The notes under the pieces are model-generated. The model did not search any database, was not told where the DNA came from, and was given only the letters and a program-made list of their open reading frames with translations. Positions 1-7,938 of a stretch of DNA of 20,749 nucleotides are shown here, one piece after another. This DNA is from Bacteroidales bacterium (GTDB lineage Bacteria; Bacteroidota; Bacteroidia; Bacteroidales; JAOZMU01), in contig JAOZMU010000011.1 of the NCBI GenBank assembly GCA_029934165.1, forward strand, positions 1-20,749, in the 5' to 3' direction. How positions within the stretch are numbered: the stretch's first letter is position 1; every line of letters begins with the position of its first letter. The position numbers were made by a program, and so were the translations under genes.

Positions 1-225
1 GACCTATTTAATGTTGCTTACGCATTTCTGCAAAGTTCACTTAATCAGCGAAATTATTTTTTACGACTTCGTGCTATTTAGCAAAAGTTGTAAATAGTTT
101 AAATTCAGGCTAATAACAATTCCTAAAAAAATAATTATTTTTACACATCTACATAATATCAATGATAGCGGTTTTGGTAATAAAAAAAAGAACGATATTT
201 GTCATTACAAAAATGATGACACTAC

Positions 226-254
226 TGTCGGTGTGGCTTCAAGCCACATCGACA
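226..254. terminator. Strong hairpin, possible terminator of an upstream transcript
   Basis: Two 14-base arms (TGTCGGTGTGGCTT and AAGCCACATCGACA) are complementary except for one G-T wobble pair and are separated by a single base. An RNA hairpin here would be far more stable than the AT-rich surroundings. The following bases (ATAATTTC) are only loosely T-rich, so it is not a textbook intrinsic terminator; it could instead be a regulatory hairpin or an end-of-transcript structure on the other strand. Confidence 0.4.
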
Positions 255-273
255 ATAATTTCTAATGATAAAA

Positions 274-289
274 TTTTTTATGAACAAAC
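274..289 (+). repeat. Copy 1 of a 16-base intergenic motif shared with the nifJ upstream region
   Basis: The sequence TTTTTTATGAACAAAC here is identical to 3005-3020. Both copies lie in non-coding DNA, 191 and 248 bases before the start codon of the next gene, in the same orientation, and both sit between short inverted arms (AATG/CATT here, CTATGG/CCATAG at the other copy). It could be a shared regulatory element or chance in AT-rich DNA. Confidence 0.35.
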
Positions 290-464
290 ATTGTAATGTT
301 TATGTTGTGTGTTGAATCGTTTACAAAGATTTAAGGAATGTATCGAATTAACTTGACTAATTTATTTATCAACAGTCCATTAGCTTCGATGTAATAAAAG
401 TTTGTTGGAAAATGTAGTGAAAATGTCTATATTAGTGTTGTGTTTAAATCATAAATTTGATGTA

Positions 465-1979
465 ATGAAGTTGTTAAAAGTACAATTGTTTTGTTTTGTT
501 TTATTTATTATAATAGCAGTAGGCTGTAATTCTGGAGCAGATAAAGTTTCAGAAAATAAGACTGACGATGTTGAAACGTCTCATAATGAGGCTAAAAGTG
601 ATGTGATGAATACTGAAAAGGAAGATACCGCGAAATTTCATATTCCTGAAACAATTACGGAGGATTCTTTGTTTATGTTGATAAACGAGGTGAACTTGCC
701 AGAAGTTATGGAAGCATATTTGGAAAAATTTCCTGACGGAAAATATAAAGATACTGTAACTATAATACTGAAAAAGGCGAAAGAAGAGCTTGCAAAAAAA
801 CAGCTTGATGACGATGCTTTTATAGCTGCGATAAACGATAGTTCTATCGTTGCCGTAGAGGCGTATTTGAACAATTTTGCCGATGGAACTCACAAGGATG
901 AGGCACTTGCTTTTATTGAGTTTCTGAAAAAATTTGAGCAAGAAAAACTTGAACAAACGATTGCTTTCAATGAGGTGCGCCAGTCTAATGTTGTTGCGGC
1001 TTATGAACAATATTTGAAAAAATATCCGAAAAGTGAATTTCGTAAAATGGTGCAAGAATTGCTCCGCAAGAAACAAGGCGAAGAATTGAAATCGCTGGAA
1101 GATGTAAACTGGAAAAAAGCACTCGAAAAAAGCACTGTCGCAGTGGTCGAAGAGTTTTTGAGTAATTATCCCGATGGAAAATACACAGCGAAAGCAAAAA
1201 TTGAATTGGCTTTACTGAAAAAAGAAAAAGCGCGACAAACAAAAGCACCACCTAGCATGATTTACGTTAGTGGCGGCACGTTTGTGATGGGAAGTACGAG
1301 CGGGCGCGACGACGAAAGACCTTTGCACGAAGTTTCGGTGCATGATTTTTATATTGCAAAACACGAAGTTACAAATTCTCAATATGCAACATTTCTGAAC
1401 TCGTATGGTGCCGACCAAATCAAAAATGGCAAACATACAGGACAAGAGCTCGTTTACGAGGATAAGTGGGGTGTAAAAAAAGAAAACGGAAAATGGTATT
1501 CGCAAACGGGATACGAAAATTATCCTGTCATTAATGTTACGTGGCATGGTGCTTATGAGTATTGTCATTTTTATGGATACCAACTTCCAACAGAAGCCGA
1601 ATGGGAATACGCATCAAGAGGCGGAAGAAAAACAAGAGAGTATAAATATAGTGGTTCAAACTTGCTTGAGATGATAGCTTGGTATCAGGGGAATAGTATA
1701 TCTACCCGCATGATTGCCAGGAAAATGCCCAATGAGTTAGGGCTTTTTGATATGAGTGGAAATGTTTGGGAGTGGTGTAGTTGTTTCTACGGAAGGGATT
1801 ACTATGTACGAAGTCCGAAAGAAAATCCAACCGGACCAGCAGATGGTATGACTTGTGTTTTACGTGGTGGTTCTTTCTTTGAGAAGCCTAAGTTACAACG
1901 AGTTGCAGTGCGTGATTTTAGTTTTCCAATTATTGGTAATTATAATTATGGTTTCAGACCAATCAAGCTGTATAAGTAG
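465..1979 (+). CDS. Predicted lipoprotein with four helical repeats and an FGE/SUMF1-fold C-terminal domain
   Basis: I place the start at the ATG at 465 (504 residues) because it yields a standard lipoprotein signal: basic start MKLLK, a hydrophobic run, then AVGC with the lipidated cysteine at 21. A TTG at 402 or ATG at 423 would add a non-signal-like extension. Residues about 70-255 hold four imperfect helical repeats of about 40-50 residues, each with an (A/V)YLxxxPDGKY-like core (nt 681-780, 817-936, 960-1076, 1106-1230), resembling TPR-type scaffolds. From residue 265 (YVSGGTFVMG) to the end is a complete FGE-sulfatase (SUMF1) fold, including the GNVWEWC motif and the final RGGSF...GFRP. 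The two catalytic cysteines of true formylglycine-generating enzymes (CxxxxC after GGS) are replaced by Glu473 and Gln478, so sulfatase activation is unlikely. The family includes non-enzymatic surface proteins such as GldK. An envelope binding or scaffold role is inferred. It lies 255 bases before pcm on the same strand. Confidence 0.85.
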   Translation: MKLLKVQLFCFVLFIIIAVGCNSGADKVSENKTDDVETSHNEAKSDVMNTEKEDTAKFHIPETITEDSLFMLINEVNLPEVMEAYLEKFPDGKYKDTVTIILKKAKEELAKKQLDDDAFIAAINDSSIVAVEAYLNNFADGTHKDEALAFIEFLKKFEQEKLEQTIAFNEVRQSNVVAAYEQYLKKYPKSEFRKMVQELLRKKQGEELKSLEDVNWKKALEKSTVAVVEEFLSNYPDGKYTAKAKIELALLKKEKARQTKAPPSMIYVSGGTFVMGSTSGRDDERPLHEVSVHDFYIAKHEVTNSQYATFLNSYGADQIKNGKHTGQELVYEDKWGVKKENGKWYSQTGYENYPVINVTWHGAYEYCHFYGYQLPTEAEWEYASRGGRKTREYKYSGSNLLEMIAWYQGNSISTRMIARKMPNELGLFDMSGNVWEWCSCFYGRDYYVRSPKENPTGPADGMTCVLRGGSFFEKPKLQRVAVRDFSFPIIGNYNYGFRPIKLYK

Positions 1980-2205
1980 ATACCGGCATAAAAAAAGCTG
2001 CGTAAAAATATTGATTATAATGGATTTTGCAGAAAAATATAAATCCGTAAAAAACAGTCTAATCCAAGTTACCTGTGTCCCAGTTTTTACGATGATAGGA
2101 ATACGGATAATGCTAAAAAATAGATTAATAGAAATAATAGCAAATAATTAATAACATAATGTATTGTAGCATTAATTTGCACTTTATCAGTTCCGAAATT
2201 CTTAC

Positions 2206-2213
2206 TATTTTTG
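2206..2213 (+). promoter_or_regulatory. Candidate Bacteroidetes -7 promoter box for pcm
   Basis: TATTTTTG matches the Bacteroidetes -7 consensus TAnnTTTG. A partial -33 box (TTTA at 2183-2186, consensus TTTG) lies 19 bases upstream, within the usual 19-21 base spacing. Transcription would begin around 2220, giving a short leader before the ATG at 2235. The -33 box is imperfect and the surrounding DNA is AT-rich, so a chance match is possible. Confidence 0.35.
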
Positions 2214-2234
2214 TCGGCATAAAAAACATTAGAT

Positions 2235-2879
2235 ATGATAGATGGTTTTCTACACAAAGGTTTACGGCAAAAATTAGTCGAAACAATAAAAATGAAAGGG
2301 ATTACAAATTCATTGGTGATTGCAGCCATCGGGAAGATTCCGCGTCATTATTTTGTAGAAAGCTACCTCGAATCAAGTGCCTACGAAGATAGAGCTTTGC
2401 CAATTGGTGCTGGGCAGACTATCTCTCAGCCATATACGGTTGCATATCAAACCGAATTATTAAACGTTGGAAAAAGAGCAAAAGTTTTAGAAATAGGAAC
2501 AGGCTCTGGCTATCAAACAGCTGTTTTATTAGAAATTGGTGTTCAAGTTTTTACTATTGAGAGGCAACGAGAACTGTATATGAAAACCTGTGCTTTTCTA
2601 CCAAACATTGGATACAATGCGCAGTTTTTTTATGGAGATGGATACGAGGGCAAACCAACCTATGGTCCTTTCGATGGTATTTTGATTACTGCCGGTGCGC
2701 CTTTTATTCCTGAAAAACTTTTGCTACAACTAAAAATCGGGGGCAAATTTGTCGCACCCATTGGAAATCAGGATTTTCAGGTTATGACGGTTGTTGAACG
2801 AATTTCTGACACCGAATATAAAAAAACCGAACATGGAAATTTTGTTTTCGTGCCAATGTTAAAAGGAACATCAAAATAA
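2235..2879 (+). CDS. pcm: Protein-L-isoaspartate O-methyltransferase
   Basis: This cytoplasmic repair enzyme uses S-adenosylmethionine to methylate the abnormal L-isoaspartyl residues that form in ageing proteins, allowing them to return to normal aspartate. The 214-residue product has the usual length and family signatures. The substrate-side segment EDRALPIGAGQTISQP is at residues 51-66, SAM motif I (VLEIGTGSGYQ) is at 84-94, an acidic ribose-binding residue follows in FTIERQ, and the late FDGILITAGAP segment is present. The ATG at 2235 fits both the family N-terminus and a possible promoter just upstream. It is separated by 255 bases from the lipoprotein gene and by 373 bases from nifJ, so it is probably transcribed alone. 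No sign of damage. Confidence 0.95.
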   Translation: MIDGFLHKGLRQKLVETIKMKGITNSLVIAAIGKIPRHYFVESYLESSAYEDRALPIGAGQTISQPYTVAYQTELLNVGKRAKVLEIGTGSGYQTAVLLEIGVQVFTIERQRELYMKTCAFLPNIGYNAQFFYGDGYEGKPTYGPFDGILITAGAPFIPEKLLLQLKIGGKFVAPIGNQDFQVMTVVERISDTEYKKTEHGNFVFVPMLKGTSK

Positions 2880-2898
2880 GTAAATTGTTATAACTTGA

Positions 2899-2913
2899 AA
2901 TCGTGCCACGATT
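2899..2913. repeat. Small perfect inverted repeat downstream of pcm
   Basis: Seven-base perfect arms AATCGTG and CACGATT flank one base, starting 20 bases after the pcm stop codon. It could form a short hairpin or be a protein-binding palindrome. No T-run follows, so a terminator role is doubtful. Confidence 0.3.
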
Positions 2914-3004
2914 ACCAATTTTACAATCTGACCGATGTATTGTGTCAAAACGACCAGTCTCATTATAAAACTGTAACAGTCATAAGTGAAATCTATGGAA
3001 TTAT

Positions 3005-3020
3005 TTTTTTATGAACAAAC
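3005..3020 (+). repeat. Copy 2 of the 16-base intergenic motif, upstream of nifJ
   Basis: Identical to 274-289 (TTTTTTATGAACAAAC) and on the same strand. It is enclosed by the inverted arms CTATGG (2993-2998) and CCATAG (3020-3025), so the motif would fall in the loop of a potential stem. It lies 248 bases before the nifJ start. Confidence 0.35.
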
Positions 3021-3138
3021 CATAGTTCTTTGTTTTAATAGGCAAATATCCAGAAAAATATTATTATTTTTGTGCAAATATTGAAGACGTGAAAAGCGGT
3101 TTTTCAACCAGAAATAGAAAATAAATAAGTACATACGC

Positions 3139-3159
3139 ACAAAAAATCACATTTTTTGT
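3139..3159. repeat. AT-rich inverted repeat in the nifJ leader
   Basis: Perfect nine-base arms ACAAAAAAT and ATTTTTTGT flank CAC. As RNA this is a weak stem because it is nearly all A-U; as DNA it is a symmetric site that could bind a dimeric regulator. It lies 94 bases before the nifJ ATG and 260 bases past pcm. Chance is possible in DNA of this composition. Confidence 0.3.
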
Positions 3160-3252
3160 AGATGTAACGTGGTCATTATCAATGAGTTCAACATAGCATC
3201 ATTGGACAATAATTAACACACCGTGTTTAATATTAAATTATTAATTTGAATT

Positions 3253-6200
3253 ATGGAGAAAAATAAAAAATTCATCACCTGTGATGGTAACTATGCAGCA
3301 TCGCATATAGCATATATGTTTAGCGAAGTGGCTGCTATTTACCCTATTACGCCGTCGTCGAATATGGCAGAGTACGTTGACGAATGGGCTGCCAATGGTA
3401 GAAAAAATATGTTTGGTGAAACTGTTCTTGTTTCCGAAATGCAATCCGAAGGCGGAGCATCAGGTGCTATGCACGGTGCGTTGCAAGCAGGTGCTTTGAC
3501 ATCTACTTTTACGGCATCGCAAGGTTTATTGCTAATGATTCCGAATATGTATAAGATTGCTGGTGAGTTACTTCCGGCAGTTTTCCACGTAAGCGCGCGT
3601 AGTGTTGCTGCTCATGCGCTTTCTATTTTTGGAGACCATAGTGATATTTATGCAACGCGCCAGACTGGTTTTGCAATGCTATCTAGTGGTAGTATTCAGC
3701 AAATCATGGATTTAGCCGGTGTTGCTCACTTAGCAACTATCAAAACACGCATTCCGTTTGTTCATTTTTTCGATGGATTTCGCTCTTCGCATGAGGTTCA
3801 AAAAATTGAGGCTATTTCGACAGAAGCAATGGAACAACTTGTTGATAAACAGGCTATTCAAGCGTTTCGTGATAAAGCATTAAACCCAGAAAATCCGGTT
3901 ACACGCGGAACAGCGCAAAATCCTGATATTTTCTTCCAAGCAAAAGAAGCAATAAATAAATTTTATGAACCAGTTGCCGATGTTGTCGAAGAATATATGC
4001 AAGAGATAACAAAACTGACAGGGCGCGAATATCACCCGTTTACATATTACGGCGCAGAAGATGCTGAAAATGTAGTAGTTGCAATGGCAAGTGTTACAGA
4101 AACAGCAAAAGAAGTTGTCGATTATTTAGTTGAGCGTGGCGAGAAAGTTGGTTTAGTAACCGTTCATTTATATCGTCCTTTTTCTGCAAAATATTTCTTC
4201 AGAGTATGCCCGAAATCGGTTAAGCAAATAAGCGTACTTGATAGAACAAAAGAGCCAGGTGCAAACGGCGATCCTCTGTATTTAGATGTGCGTGATTTGT
4301 TTTATGACAACGAAGAGCGACCAGTAATTCTTGGCGGACGTTACGGACTAAGCTCAAAAGACACTACACCTGCAATGATGCTTTCTGTGTATAACAACAT
4401 GAAAGCCGATACGCCAAAAGACCACTTTACTGTCGGTATTATTGACGATGTAACACATACATCTCTTCCGTTGATTGACGATATTAATGTAGCTTCGCCC
4501 GGAACATTTGAAGCCAAATTCTATGGAATTGGAGCTGACGGAACAGTTGGAGCAAACAAAAACTCTATTAAAATTATTGGTGATAATACGGATAAATTTT
4601 GTCAAGCATATTTTGCCTACGACTCTAAAAAATCTGGCGGTATCACTACTTCCCATCTTCGTTTTGGAGACCACCCAATCCGTTCAACTTATTTAGTAAC
4701 AACACCCGATTTTGTCGCTTGCCACGTACCTGCATATATCAATAAATACGATAATATGCTTAAAGGGCTTAAAAAAAGTGGTACTTTCTTGTTGAATAGC
4801 ATTTGGGACGCAGCAGAAACGATTGAGCACATGCCAAATAACATGAAACGTTTCATGGCAGAAAACGACATCAATTTTTATATCATCAACGCAACAAAAA
4901 TTGCTGCGGAAATTGGTCTCGGAAACCGTTTGAATACAATTATGCAGGCTTCATTTTTCAAAATTTCGGGCGTAATTCCTTACGAATTGTCGGTTTCGGA
5001 AATGAAAAATGCTATCGTCAAGACATTTAGCCGCAAAGGCGAAGAAATTGTCCGAATGAACCATTTGGCTGTCGATAAAGGTGGTGATGTTGAGAAGATT
5101 ACAGTATCTCCAGAGTGGAAAAACCTTGCAGATGATGTTGTAAAAGAAGATGCCAACGTGCCAGAATTTATCCGCAATGTTGTCGAGCCGATTAACGCAT
5201 TAAAAGGCGATGAACTGCCTGTTAGCGCATTCACAGGACGCGAAGACGGAACTTTTCCACAGGGAACAACTGCCTACGAAAAACGTGGTATTGCCGTAGA
5301 TGTACCAGAGTGGCTGCCAGATGCCTGTACGCAATGTAACCAGTGTGTGTTGGTTTGTCCACACGCAGCAATTCGTCCTTTCCTTTTAGACGAAGAGGAA
5401 AAGGCAAAAGCACCAAGTACTTTAGCAACACGTCCGGCAAAAATGAAGCCTTTACGCGGACACGAATACAGAATCCAAGTTAGCGCACTCGATTGTACGG
5501 GCTGCGAAAACTGTGTCGATGTTTGTCCGGCTAAAGAAAAGGCACTCGTCATGAAGCCTCTCGAAACGCAAATGTTGGAAGCAGAACATTGGAAATTTGT
5601 ATCGGAAAACGTTGAATACAAAGAAATTATCCCTCGTTCAAAATCTTTGATTGCAAGCCAATATAAACAACCTTTATTCGAGTTTTCGGGTGCATGTGCT
5701 GGTTGTGGCGAAACACCATACATAAAATTAGCTACTCAATTGTTTGGCGAGAGAATGATTATTGCCAATGCAACTGGGTGTTCTTCTATTTATGGCGGTT
5801 CTGCGCCATCTACACCATATTGCAAAAACGAAAACGGACACGGACCAGCTTGGGCAAATTCGTTGTTTGAAGATAATGCAGAATATGGCTACGGAATGGC
5901 TATCGCTGTTGATAAATTGCGCGACCGTATTGAACTTCGTATGAAAGGAGCTTTGGAAAATGGCGTTTCGGACAACATTAAAGTAGCGTATCAAGAATGG
6001 ATTGACGGCAAAAATAATGCTGAAAAATCGGAAGCGGCAACAAAAAAATTGCTTCCGTTGCTTGAGAATGCAACCGATGCTATTGCCCGCGAAATCTATG
6101 ACTTACGACAGTATCTCATCAAAAAATCTGTATGGATTCTTGGTGGCGACGGCTGGGCTTATGATATTGGATACGGCGGACTCGACCATGTTTTAGCTTC

Positions 6201-6792
6201 TGGAGAAGATGTAAACGTACTTGTTGTCGATACCGAAGTTTACTCGAACACAGGCGGTCAGGCATCAAAATCGACACCTGTCGGAGCTGTGGCAAAATTT
6301 GCTGCATCGGGCAAACGTATTCGCAAAAAAGACCTTGGCGCAATGGCTATGACTTATGGTTATGTGTATGTAGCTCAGGTTTCTATGGGTGCAAGTCAGA
6401 ACCAATACTTCAAGGCGTTGAAAGAAGCCGAAGCATATCCGGGACCATCGTTAATTATTGCTTATGCTCCATGTATTGCGCACGGACCGAAAAACGGAAT
6501 GAGCAAAACGCAAGAGGAAGAAAAATTTGCTGTTGAGGCAGGATACTGGCACAACTATCGTTTCAATCCGCAGCTCGAAAAAGAAGGTAAAAATCCATTC
6601 CAATTGGATTCTAAAGAGCCAAAATGGGATAAATTTCAAAGTTTCTTGCGCAACGAAGTACGCTACACTTCGTTACAAAAAGCATTTCCTGAGATTGCCG
6701 AAGAATTGTTTGTCCAAGCCGAAGAAAACGCACTTTGGAGATACGAAGGGTACAAACGAATGGCAGAAATGGATTACTCGAAAAATAAATAG
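3253..6792 (+). CDS. nifJ: Pyruvate:ferredoxin (flavodoxin) oxidoreductase, single-chain
   Basis: This oxygen-sensitive cytoplasmic enzyme converts pyruvate and CoA to acetyl-CoA and CO2, passing electrons to ferredoxin or flavodoxin; it is the central pyruvate-oxidising enzyme of many anaerobes. The 1179-residue length is standard for the homodimeric type. In order: the substrate/TPP-pyrimidine domain (YPITPSSNMAE near residue 30), the transketolase C-like and gamma domains, then a two-cluster ferredoxin domain with C692/C695/C698/C702 and C748/C751/C754/C758. The proximal [4Fe-4S] ligands C815, C818, C843 and C1074 are all present. The TPP-binding segment begins at GDGWAYDIGYGG (965-976), followed by VYSNTGGQ. 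All cofactor ligands are intact, so it should be active. Start ATG 3253 fits the family N-terminus. A strong terminator follows at 6841, making it probably monocistronic. The presence of this enzyme suggests a fermentative host. Confidence 0.97.
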   Translation: MEKNKKFITCDGNYAASHIAYMFSEVAAIYPITPSSNMAEYVDEWAANGRKNMFGETVLVSEMQSEGGASGAMHGALQAGALTSTFTASQGLLLMIPNMYKIAGELLPAVFHVSARSVAAHALSIFGDHSDIYATRQTGFAMLSSGSIQQIMDLAGVAHLATIKTRIPFVHFFDGFRSSHEVQKIEAISTEAMEQLVDKQAIQAFRDKALNPENPVTRGTAQNPDIFFQAKEAINKFYEPVADVVEEYMQEITKLTGREYHPFTYYGAEDAENVVVAMASVTETAKEVVDYLVERGEKVGLVTVHLYRPFSAKYFFRVCPKSVKQISVLDRTKEPGANGDPLYLDVRDLFYDNEERPVILGGRYGLSSKDTTPAMMLSVYNNMKADTPKDHFTVGIIDDVTHTSLPLIDDINVASPGTFEAKFYGIGADGTVGANKNSIKIIGDNTDKFCQAYFAYDSKKSGGITTSHLRFGDHPIRSTYLVTTPDFVACHVPAYINKYDNMLKGLKKSGTFLLNSIWDAAETIEHMPNNMKRFMAENDINFYIINATKIAAEIGLGNRLNTIMQASFFKISGVIPYELSVSEMKNAIVKTFSRKGEEIVRMNHLAVDKGGDVEKITVSPEWKNLADDVVKEDANVPEFIRNVVEPINALKGDELPVSAFTGREDGTFPQGTTAYEKRGIAVDVPEWLPDACTQCNQCVLVCPHAAIRPFLLDEEEKAKAPSTLATRPAKMKPLRGHEYRIQVSALDCTGCENCVDVCPAKEKALVMKPLETQMLEAEHWKFVSENVEYKEIIPRSKSLIASQYKQPLFEFSGACAGCGETPYIKLATQLFGERMIIANATGCSSIYGGSAPSTPYCKNENGHGPAWANSLFEDNAEYGYGMAIAVDKLRDRIELRMKGALENGVSDNIKVAYQEWIDGKNNAEKSEAATKKLLPLLENATDAIAREIYDLRQYLIKKSVWILGGDGWAYDIGYGGLDHVLASGEDVNVLVVDTEVYSNTGGQASKSTPVGAVAKFAASGKRIRKKDLGAMAMTYGYVYVAQVSMGASQNQYFKALKEAEAYPGPSLIIAYAPCIAHGPKNGMSKTQEEEKFAVEAGYWHNYRFNPQLEKEGKNPFQLDSKEPKWDKFQSFLRNEVRYTSLQKAFPEIAEELFVQAEENALWRYEGYKRMAEMDYSKNK

Positions 6793-6840
6793 TTAGCTAT
6801 AATTCGCTTTTTTTAGATAATTATTATTGATTTATATTTA

Positions 6841-6880
6841 AAAACCGCCAGAGATGAAAATTTTCTGGCGGTTTTATTTT
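6841..6880 (+). terminator. Rho-independent terminator of nifJ
   Basis: Perfect 12-base arms AAAACCGCCAGA (6841-6852) and TCTGGCGGTTTT (6864-6875) with an 11-base loop. The stem has a GC core, and the closing T-run continues as ATTTT. It starts 49 bases after the nifJ stop codon, the classical position. Because the upstream arm begins with A's, it may also work for transcripts arriving on the minus strand. Confidence 0.85.
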
Positions 6881-6924
6881 CCAAAGAACACCAATAATTC
6901 GCACGCAGTGTATAAAATACTAAT

Positions 6925-7920
6925 ATGCCAAAAATCCAAATAAATTTCAGCATCGACTGGGAAGGAGAAAGTTTGTTTGAGTTGAAAGACTTAATTAAAT
7001 TTAGGCGAAAATTGCGCTACGAAATCCCAATTACTCATTTCATTTGTCCAGCTTACTATCTGATTGACAGGCAAGAAAACGCCAAACGTACTATGTCGGC
7101 TATTTTTACAGGCGATGAAATAGGGCTACATTTTCATGCCTTAAAACCTTTGGTTAAAAGTGCTGGCGTCGAATTTAGGTGGGACGAAAACTTTTATCGT
7201 CCATTGTCCAGTTGGCTAGTAGTTTTACTTAATAAACTGCCTGTTAATTTAAGAAATTATGTATTTTCTAGTATCGTTTCTGGACGAGGCGTGCCGTTGG
7301 GTGTATATACTCAATCTGAAATAAAAAAACTATTGCTCTTTTCAAAAGAATTATTGCAAAACATTTTCGAAAATCACACAATTTCAGGAGTTCGTGTTGG
7401 TGGTTGGCTAGCATCGGATAGAGTATTGCGTGTTATTGAACAACTTGATTTTAAGTACGATGCTTCTTCCGTCCCGCCAGAAATATTTTCTCAAGGCTAT
7501 TCCATAACCAACATCGGCAATAAACAGGACGACTATTTTGACGAAAATGGTATTTTTACGGATTATATTCTAAAAATATGGGGCGCAAAAGAAATACCCA
7601 TTGGTTTTCTCAAAAACACAATTTACAAAAAAATATTCGGAGAAAAATTCCTTACTTATAAATCGCAACCATTTAGTATTTTACCTCAATTAACTGAAAT
7701 TCCAAATAATCTAGGATTATCCGACTTCGTTTCCGAAGCCACAATGCGACAGACATTCGACGAAATGCTTGCCCAAGCAAGCGAAACACCACAACTGATG
7801 AGTATTGGCTGCCACGTCGAGGGCGAGGAAGAAAGCAAATTGGCTGTTTTTAGATTTATAGAGTATATTCAGAAAGAACATTCTGATAGAGTTGAATTTA
7901 TAACCCTTGATAGCTTATAG
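6925..7920 (+). CDS. Polysaccharide-deacetylase-like (NodB-fold) protein
   Basis: A 331-residue protein without signal peptide or membrane segment, so probably cytoplasmic. The layout follows the NodB/polysaccharide deacetylase fold (carbohydrate esterase 4-like): an N-terminal strand with an acidic motif (FSIDWEGE, Asp11), a GDEIGLHFH motif (His69, His71), a GVRVGGW arginine motif (Arg157), a DASSVPPE segment (Asp179), and a late MSIGCHVEGEEE strand (His297). The metal site is not canonical: the usual Asp-Asp pair is Asp-Trp, and the usual H-S/T-x-x-H is H-F-H. It may be a metal-dependent hydrolase of sugar or polymer precursors, or a divergent member with another chemistry; the substrate is unknown. 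It follows the nifJ terminator and runs head-on into the NRPS gene with 18 bases between stop codons, so it is not in that operon. The fold call is from motifs only. Confidence 0.7.
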   Translation: MPKIQINFSIDWEGESLFELKDLIKFRRKLRYEIPITHFICPAYYLIDRQENAKRTMSAIFTGDEIGLHFHALKPLVKSAGVEFRWDENFYRPLSSWLVVLLNKLPVNLRNYVFSSIVSGRGVPLGVYTQSEIKKLLLFSKELLQNIFENHTISGVRVGGWLASDRVLRVIEQLDFKYDASSVPPEIFSQGYSITNIGNKQDDYFDENGIFTDYILKIWGAKEIPIGFLKNTIYKKIFGEKFLTYKSQPFSILPQLTEIPNNLGLSDFVSEATMRQTFDEMLAQASETPQLMSIGCHVEGEEESKLAVFRFIEYIQKEHSDRVEFITLDSL

Positions 7921-7938
7921 TTTCTCGCATCTAACCAA

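Larger units (their letters stand above)
1..464. other. Non-coding region upstream of the FGE-fold lipoprotein
   Basis: I see no convincing gene in this AT-rich stretch on either strand. It contains an AT-rich inverted repeat at 74-97 (arms CTATTTA/TAAATAG), a stronger hairpin at 226-254, a 16-base motif at 274-289 that recurs upstream of nifJ, and a small inverted repeat at 286-301 (AAACATT-GT-AATGTTT). The hairpins could end a transcript entering from the left of the window. I do not see a clear promoter for the gene at 465. Confidence 0.6.
2880..3252. other. Long intergenic region between pcm and nifJ
   Basis: No gene is visible in these 373 bases. It holds a small perfect inverted repeat after pcm at 2899-2913 (AATCGTG-C-CACGATT), arms CTATGG/CCATAG at 2993-2998 and 3020-3025 that bracket the shared 16-base motif, a lone -7-like box TATTTTTG at 3065-3072 without a good -33 partner, and an AT-rich inverted repeat at 3139-3159. 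If the box at 3065 is the nifJ promoter, the leader would be about 170 bases, long enough to hold regulatory structure. I recognise no known riboswitch or tRNA. Confidence 0.55.

Noticed and set aside
74..97. AT-rich hairpin CTATTTA/TAAATAG as a terminator
   Set aside because: Almost all A-T pairs with a 10-base loop; likely in DNA of this composition by chance.
402..464. Extension of the lipoprotein gene to a TTG at 402 or ATG at 423
   Set aside because: The extra 14-21 residues precede a clean lipoprotein signal that starts at the ATG at 465; a longer N-terminus would disturb it.
2020..2151. A 43-codon ATG-initiated open frame between the lipoprotein gene and pcm
   Set aside because: Short, no recognisable motif, no clear ribosome binding site, and composition like the non-coding surroundings. 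It overlaps the region where the pcm promoter should lie closely downstream.
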